A DNA stretch of 12,269 nt. It comes from Enterobacterales bacterium (GTDB lineage: Bacteria > Pseudomonadota > Gammaproteobacteria > Enterobacterales > Succinivibrionaceae). Shown piece by piece: positions 8,368-12,269 of the stretch. The stretch is from positions 1 through 12,269 of the forward strand of contig CAAGDP010000108.1 of the NCBI GenBank assembly GCA_900768635.1. Direction: 5' to 3'. Both the position numbers and the translations under genes were made by a program. Below the pieces are notes generated by a model that saw nothing but the letters and a program-made list of their open reading frames with translations, searched no databases and was not told the DNA's origin. The stretch's first letter is position 1. Each line of letters opens with the position of its first letter.

Positions 8368-9042
8368 ATGGCTTTTGTTATTACCATTGATGGTCCCGGT
8401 GGCTCCGGAAAAGGAACAGTTTCCAAAATTGTGGCAGATTATTTTAAATTTCATATTCTGGATTCCGGTGCTATTTACCGGGTGTTGGCTTATGCTGCCT
8501 GGAAAAAGCGAATCGATCTGGATAATGAACAGGAGTTGATTACTCTGGCTGACAATTTAAATTTAACCTTCAAACCTTCTGGAGATTCCGTGCTCACTGT
8601 TTTAGACGAAGAGGATATCTCCTCTGCTGTTCGTACTGAAGAAACCGGTGCCATGGCCAGTCGCATTGCTTCTCTTCCCGGGGTGCGCACAGCTTTGCTG
8701 AAAAGGCAGCGGGATTTTGCCCAGGAGCCGGGACTGGTAGGGGACGGACGTGATTTGGGTACGGTAGTATTCCCTGATGCCCATCTTAAGATTTTTCTGG
8801 ATGCCAGCGCGGAAATTCGAGCTAAAAGACGTTTCGACCAGCTTAGATCCAAAGGCAAGGATGCAGACTATGAAAAAATTCTGGAGGATATTCGGCAACG
8901 TGATTTACGGGATCGAACCCGGGCTGTTGCTCCTTTAAAACCTGCTGATGATGCCATCTGCATTGATACCTCCGAAATTAATGCTCTGGAGGTCAGCATT
9001 CAGATTATTGAACTGGCCAGGAAAAGAGGAGCTCATCAATAG
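8368..9042 (+). CDS. cmk: Cytidylate kinase
   Basis: 224-residue nucleoside monophosphate kinase that phosphorylates CMP and dCMP with ATP, feeding CTP/dCTP pools; E. coli Cmk is about 227 residues. The P-loop GPGGSGKGT is near the N-terminus, followed by LDSGAIYRVLAYA (CMP site), the family signature DGRDLGTVVFPDA, KIFLDASAEIRAKRR and the arginine-rich lid RQRDLRDRTRAVAPLKPADD. The start is set by the strong AAGGAG upstream. In many gammaproteobacteria cmk lies immediately upstream of rpsA and is partly cotranscribed; here a terminator and about 1.1 kb of degenerate DNA separate them. The sequence is intact, with no odd residues noted. Confidence 0.95.
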   Translation: MAFVITIDGPGGSGKGTVSKIVADYFKFHILDSGAIYRVLAYAAWKKRIDLDNEQELITLADNLNLTFKPSGDSVLTVLDEEDISSAVRTEETGAMASRIASLPGVRTALLKRQRDFAQEPGLVGDGRDLGTVVFPDAHLKIFLDASAEIRAKRRFDQLRSKGKDADYEKILEDIRQRDLRDRTRAVAPLKPADDAICIDTSEINALEVSIQIIELARKRGAHQ

Positions 9043-9133
9043 CGGGAATTTATAGTAATCATCTTCCCGGGGATCTGGAAGCTTCCCTGTCTTGCCTAAT
9101 CAGCCCGGGTTAAATGTTGTTACCAGGCAGATT

Positions 9134-9166
9134 TTACCGGAAAGAGTGGATCCGGTAATTTTATTT
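9134..9166 (+). terminator. Rho-independent terminator after cmk
   Basis: TTACCGGA (9134-9141) pairs perfectly with TCCGGTAA (9151-9158) across a 9-nt loop, followed by TTTTATTT. The position about 90 nt after the cmk stop suggests cmk transcripts end here, leaving rpsA to its own promoter. Confidence 0.6.
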
Positions 9167-9543
9167 AAGCAAAATACCGCTTTGTATACATCCTGACTTC
9201 CTGCCCCCTTCTGGTTGAAAGTTTCAGCTGTGGTTGCCAGGTAAACTTAATTTTAACCCTTTTCCGGACCTAGTATACAAAAGGGAGAAGAGCAGGATTA
9301 ATGGCAGATAGAACTGCCGTTGTTAATATTCACAAGGATTCTATTTGCGAAAAGATCCCTGTATATTTGTCCGGTGAAAGAGTTTAAGACAGGTAAAAAA
9401 GATCCGGAGATTAGGCTCGGTTCTTTCTGTTGCAGATAGTGCCAGCAAAAGGACTTCGTTTTTGGTGAAAAATTATATCTGGAGCCTTTCCCCTTGGACT
9501 GACCTCCAGATGTGTCATAATTCCGAATGAAAATTCAGTCTGA
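9167..9543. other. Gap between cmk terminator and pseudogene; no convincing gene
   Basis: No recognisable protein in any frame. Noted here: a perfect 8-bp inverted repeat ATCTGGAG/CTCCAGAT (9477-9484 with 9504-9511, 19-nt loop); a CCCTTTT/AAAAGGG hairpin (9257-9285) with no T run after it; and a 28-codon open frame at 9301-9387 preceded by AGGGAGAAGAGCAGGA, with no known relative. This may be further decayed mobile DNA. Confidence 0.3.
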
Positions 9544-9960
9544 TTATTTGAACTTTTTCATTTCAATATAGCATTCTTTCTGACAGAAGCTGACACCGTA
9601 ACAATAGATCTCGGTTATGATGTCATACATAAATTCATCAGTATATCTTTTGTCTTCAATCTGCTTTATGGCCAGTAATGCTGTTTCCTTCATTTTTTTA
9701 GTGTTTTCTGCTACTTTCAGCTCAAGAATTACTGCTACATTCTTTCTTGCATTCTTAAAGGTTAATCAGTATAACCAGCTCCGGATTCCGAGTTGGATTT
9801 AAAATCTTTTATAAAGGAGCCGCAATTAGTAAAGACTACGGATAAAAAGCCATGATGGAAGTTTTCAGGTTTGGCTCCGGTGGCAAAGTCTCTTACTGAT
9901 ACATAAGTCTGGAGTAAATCAAAATGTTATCAGATATAGTTGTTCTCCTTCACCATGATT
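9544..9960 (-). pseudogene. C-terminal remnant of an AAA-ATPase-like / PD-(D/E)XK nuclease-family protein
   Basis: On the - strand the last about 70 codons before the stop at 9544-9546 read KNARKNVAVILELK, then KMKETALLAIKQIEDKRY and YGVSFCQKECYIEM. This is the PD-(D/E)XK-like C-terminal domain (DUF1703/PDDEXK_9 type) of predicted AAA-ATPase-like proteins; the catalytic-type ExK is in ILELK. One frame over, upstream coding continues: LLQTYVSVRDFATGAKPENF, HHGFLSVV, TNCGSFIKDFKSN and SGAGYTD. The join at about 9764-9767 needs one extra T (GAT-TTA-ACC) to restore the frame, so a single-base deletion broke it. Further up are two stops (TGATAA, about 9929-9934). The N-terminal ATPase part is missing. 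Such genes are multicopy and commonly decay in gut bacteria. Family recognition is from memory of the conserved motifs. Confidence 0.72.
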
Positions 9961-9979
9961 TTATAACCGGATATACGTG

Positions 9980-10062
9980 GCGCAACCAGTGTGCGTTGCG
10001 TTGAAATCCATTTCTCAAAAAGAAAGGGTTAGTAACTTGCCGTTACCACCTCCCGGTGGTAA
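9980..10062 (+). mobile_element. Stem-loop cluster resembling a second IS200/IS605-type right end
   Basis: Three hairpins follow one another: GCGCAAC/GTTGCGT (9980-9986 with 9995-10001, one G-U pair), TTTCT/AGAAA (10011-10015 with 10021-10025) and a perfect 8-bp TTACCACC/GGTGGTAA (10043-10050 with 10055-10062, loop TCCC), then TCAGTG. The layout mirrors the left-edge element: AGTTAC before the terminal hairpin there, AGTAAC here. A short open frame across it (about 9968-10030) reads SVRCVEIHFSKRKG then stop, which might be a TnpB C-terminal tail. No T run follows, so it is not a terminator. It could also be an unrelated structured leader. Confidence 0.3.
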
Positions 10063-10078
10063 TCAGTGTAAATATCCG

Positions 10079-10107
10079 TTGCTAATAAACAGGTTGGGTG
10101 TTAATAT
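10079..10107 (+). promoter_or_regulatory. Candidate rpsA promoter with extended -10
   Basis: TTGCTA (10079-10084) and TAATAT (10102-10107) are separated by exactly 17 nt, each matching the sigma-70 consensus at 4 of 6 positions. TG at 10099-10100 gives an extended -10 (TGT-TAATAT). Transcription would start at about 10113-10115, leaving a leader of about 117 nt that begins after the upstream ATG at 10108 and contains the rpsA regulatory hairpins. Confidence 0.6.
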
Positions 10108-10147
10108 ATGCCAGTCGTGGATTTTTTGAACAAATTCACACATTGCG

Positions 10148-10230
10148 TTTGTCCAGGACGGACAGATTTTTTTGTTACCCCAACGTCAAGGATTGATGAT
10201 TGGATTATTTTTACTCAAGAATTTAATTTT
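10148..10230 (+). promoter_or_regulatory. rpsA translation initiation region with two GGA-loop hairpins
   Basis: Hairpin I: TTTGTCC (10148-10154), loop AGGAC, GGACAGA (10160-10166). Hairpin II: CCAACGTCA (10180-10188), loop AGGAT, TGATG-A-TTGG (10194-10203, A bulged). Both loops carry GGA, and an AU-rich unpaired stretch runs to the ATG at 10231. There is no proper Shine-Dalgarno, only AAGA at 10217-10220. This matches the non-canonical rpsA initiation region known from E. coli and relatives, where a folded SD-poor leader gives efficient initiation and is repressed by free S1. Self-regulation here is inferred from that likeness. Confidence 0.65.
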
Positions 10231-11913
10231 ATGACAACTGAAAATTTTGCAGAACTTTTTCAAGAATCTCTTAAAGCACAGCCTGCACTGGGCGAAAACT
10301 CAACCGGAAAGGTAATCAGCATTACTGATAAATACGTTATTGTTGATACTGGACTGAAGTCAGAGTCTTTCATTGATATTGCTGAATACACCAATGCTGC
10401 CGGTGAACTGGAAGTTCAGGTGGGTGAAGATACACAGGTTTGTGTTGAAAATATGGAAGATGGTACTGGCTCAACCTCAGCCTCCCGCGAAAAGGCTAAG
10501 AGAACTGAAGCTTGGAAGAGACTGGAAAATGACTTCAACGAAAAGACTACTGTTGAAGGTATTATCAATGGTAAGGTTAAGGGTGGCTTTACTGTTGAAG
10601 TTGACGGTATCAGAGCCTTCCTGCCAGGTTCACTGGTTGATGTAAGACCTGTAAGAGATACCTCTGATCTTGAAGGCAAGCCATTGCAGTTCAAGGTTAT
10701 CAAGCTTGATCAGAAACGCAACAATGTTGTTGTTTCCCGCAAGGCTGTTATTGAAACTGAACATTCTTCCGAACGTAGCACTCTTCTGGAAAATCTGCAG
10801 GAAGGTCAGGTTATTGAAGGTGTTGTTAAGAACCTTACCGATTACGGTGCATTCGTTGATCTGGGCGGTGTTGACGGTCTTCTTCATATTACCGATATGG
10901 CCTGGAAGCGTGTTAAGCACCCATCTGAAATTGTTAATGTTGGCGATAAGATCCAGGTTAAGGTACTTAAGTACGACAAGGAAACTGCCCGTGTATCTCT
11001 CGGCATGAAGCAGCTGGGTGAAGATCCATGGAAAGATATTTCTCAGCGTTATCCTGTTAATACTAAGATCAAGGGTCGCGTAACCAATCTGGCTGACTAC
11101 GGTTGCTTCGTAGAAATCGAAGAAGGCGTTGAAGGTCTGGTTCACGTTTCTGAAATGGATTGGACCAACAAGAACTTCCACCCATCCAAGCTGGTTCAGG
11201 TTGGTGAAGAAGTTGAAGTTATGGTTCTGGAAATTAACGAAGAACAGCGTCGTATTTCTCTTGGTATCAAGCAGTGTCAGCCTAACCCATGGGAAGAATT
11301 TGCCCAGAAGTACAAAAAGGGTGACAAGATTAAGGGTAAGATCAAGTCTATCACTGATTTCGGTATCTTTATCGGTCTGGAAGGTGGCATTGACGGTCTG
11401 GTTCACCTGTCTGACATTTCCTGGAATGTTGCTGGTGAAGTTGCTGTTAAGAACTACAAGAGAAACGACGAAGTTGAAGCTGTTGTTCTTCAGGTTCATC
11501 CTGAACAGGAACGTATTTCCTTAGGTATTAAGCAGCTGGAAAATGATCCATTCGGTCAGTTTACCTCTGTTAATCATAAAGGAAGCGTAGTTAAGGGTAC
11601 TGTATCCTTTGTAGATCAGCGCGGTGCTGTTATTGATTTAGGTGACGGTGTAGAAGGTTACATCCGTGCTTCTGATATCTCTGCAGATCGTGTTGATGAC
11701 GCTACTCAGGTTCTCAGCATTGATCAGGAAATTGAAGCCAAGTTCATCGGTATCGACCGTAAGAACCGTCAGATTTCTCTGTCCATCAAGGCCAAGGATG
11801 AAGCTGATGAACGTCAGGTAGCAGAAAACCTGAAGAATGAAAATCAGAAGATTGCTGAAAGCTCAAATGCTATGGCAGAAGCCTTTAACAAGGCTGCCGG
11901 TAAGAATGAATAA
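10231..11913 (+). CDS. rpsA: 30S ribosomal protein S1
   Basis: 560-residue S1 with six S1 (OB-fold) RNA-binding repeats, about residues 21-87, 105-172, 192-262, 277-349, 364-436 and 451-520. The first two bind the ribosome and the others bind mRNA. Long stretches equal E. coli S1 as I recall it, e.g. NGKVKGGFTVE, VKNLTDYGAFVDLGGVDGLL, GLVHVSEMDWTNKN and KSITDFGIFIGL. E. coli S1 is 557 residues and starts MTESFAQLFEESL, which aligns to MTTENFAELFQESL, so I choose the ATG at 10231. The in-frame ATG at 10108 would add 41 unrelated residues and lies upstream of the predicted transcript start. Codon use is strongly biased (GGT, GAA, AAG, CCA), as in highly expressed genes. The usual downstream neighbour ihfB is absent; a terminator follows. 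Confidence 0.97.
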   Translation: MTTENFAELFQESLKAQPALGENSTGKVISITDKYVIVDTGLKSESFIDIAEYTNAAGELEVQVGEDTQVCVENMEDGTGSTSASREKAKRTEAWKRLENDFNEKTTVEGIINGKVKGGFTVEVDGIRAFLPGSLVDVRPVRDTSDLEGKPLQFKVIKLDQKRNNVVVSRKAVIETEHSSERSTLLENLQEGQVIEGVVKNLTDYGAFVDLGGVDGLLHITDMAWKRVKHPSEIVNVGDKIQVKVLKYDKETARVSLGMKQLGEDPWKDISQRYPVNTKIKGRVTNLADYGCFVEIEEGVEGLVHVSEMDWTNKNFHPSKLVQVGEEVEVMVLEINEEQRRISLGIKQCQPNPWEEFAQKYKKGDKIKGKIKSITDFGIFIGLEGGIDGLVHLSDISWNVAGEVAVKNYKRNDEVEAVVLQVHPEQERISLGIKQLENDPFGQFTSVNHKGSVVKGTVSFVDQRGAVIDLGDGVEGYIRASDISADRVDDATQVLSIDQEIEAKFIGIDRKNRQISLSIKAKDEADERQVAENLKNENQKIAESSNAMAEAFNKAAGKNE

Positions 11914-11938
11914 TTCTTAACATCAGTAATTTTTTAGG

Positions 11939-11964
11939 AAAAGGGACTGTTAAGTCCCTTTTTT
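11939..11964 (+). terminator. Rho-independent terminator of rpsA
   Basis: AAAAGGGACT (11939-11948) pairs with AGTCCCTTTT (11953-11962) across loop GTTA, ending in a six-T run, 26 nt after the rpsA stop. It makes rpsA monocistronic, unlike rpsA-ihfB arrangements. Confidence 0.92.
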
Positions 11965-11966
11965 AT

Positions 11967-12269
11967 AGAGTAATTAATGGTGGTTTCGATTTGTTCACTA
12001 TCAATAAGTGACTGCATCTTTTCTGTGGCATTGTCACTTAAAAAGCCTACATAGGATAACAGCGCATTGCTGGAGGTGGAGTTATCCAGTAGTCGCCCGG
12101 TATGAACATTTCTTCTGATTCTTTATGATCTAAAGCATCAGTTATAAAGTTCACCACATCCCAGGGACAGTACATCTCTTTTTTTGTTGAAACGGTATCC
12201 GTCATAGTTCTCTTTTATCAGGTTGGCATACTCTTCAAGGTCATAGTCCTTTAAAAGCTTTGAAGTTTC
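11967..12269 (-). pseudogene. Central fragment of an AAA-ATPase-like protein, frameshifted, running off the window
   Basis: Read on the - strand from the right edge, one frame gives DLEEYANLIKENYDGYRFNKK. After a one-base shift in a seven-A run (+ strand T7 at 12179-12185) it continues MYCPWDVVNFITDALDH. YDGYRF followed by YCPWDV is the signature of predicted AAA-ATPase-like proteins (PF09820 type). Removing one A restores NKKEMYCPWDV. Later come FIPGDYW and SYVGFLSDNATEKMQSLID. Between these, at about 12070-12085, the expected NSTSSNA lies in another frame, suggesting two more small indels. Homology fades near 11970, next to the rpsA terminator. The N-terminus would lie beyond 12269. Same family and strand as the remnant left of rpsA, and covering a different, more N-terminal part. 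Confidence 0.7.

Noticed and set aside
9257..9285. CCCTTTT/AAAAGGG hairpin as a terminator
   Set aside because: Long 15-nt loop and no T run after the stem on the + strand; the nearby 9134-9166 hairpin is the better terminator for cmk.
9617..9802. 61-codon + strand open frame between cmk and rpsA
   Set aside because: It is the antisense shadow of the PD-(D/E)XK-family remnant, which carries clear family motifs on the - strand.
10108..10230. N-terminal extension of rpsA from the ATG at 10108
   Set aside because: The extra 41 residues match no S1 protein, the ATG directly abuts the predicted -10 and lies upstream of the likely transcript start, and the DNA folds into the typical rpsA leader hairpins. 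The homologous start is 10231.
10630..11499. Long - strand open frame (289 codons) inside rpsA
   Set aside because: It is antisense to the strongly codon-biased S1 gene, whose repeated GAA/GTT/AAG codons avoid stops in the opposite strand; the Asn/Leu/Phe-rich product resembles nothing and has no ribosome binding site.

Overview
The window looks like chromosomal DNA of a gammaproteobacterium of moderate AT content. Ribosomal protein S1 is strongly enterobacterial/vibrio-like in sequence, and the LuxO/LuxU-type phosphorelay points the same way. The debris of AAA-ATPase-like/PD-(D/E)XK genes and of IS200/IS605-type ends would fit a gut or rumen lineage such as Succinivibrionaceae. That family assignment is an inference and was not tested by any search.

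Left edge (1-458): a stem-loop-rich stretch ending in a hairpin typical of the right end of an IS200/IS605-family element (possible omega/reRNA of a TnpB gene lying outside the window), then a terminator-like hairpin and an AT-rich leader. Positions 459-5707 hold a tight four-gene + strand operon: a LuxO-like sigma-54 response regulator, a LuxU-like HPt protein, a FIST-domain (NosP-like) sensor and a soluble hybrid histidine kinase. Together they make a complete predicted relay: FIST sensor -> kinase H362 -> receiver D652 -> HPt H56 -> LuxO D56. The operon ends at a strong bidirectional terminator (5966-6004).

Middle: glgX (glycogen debranching enzyme) on the - strand, then divergently cmk (cytidylate kinase) with its own terminator. 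In many gammaproteobacteria cmk is followed directly by rpsA. Here about 1.1 kb of non-coding and degenerate DNA separates them: a terminator, an unexplained stretch, a - strand pseudogene fragment of a PD-(D/E)XK/AAA-ATPase-like protein, and a second run of stem-loops resembling an IS200/IS605-type right end. An extended -10 promoter follows, then a leader with two GGA-loop hairpins like those of the self-regulated E. coli rpsA initiation region, and rpsA itself.

Right edge: after the rpsA terminator, another - strand fragment of the same AAA-ATPase-like family, with frameshifts. It is colinear with and does not overlap the fragment left of rpsA, as if one such gene had been split around the rpsA block. 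The two most notable items are the self-contained NosP/VpsS/LuxU/LuxO-like signalling operon and the rearranged surroundings of rpsA.
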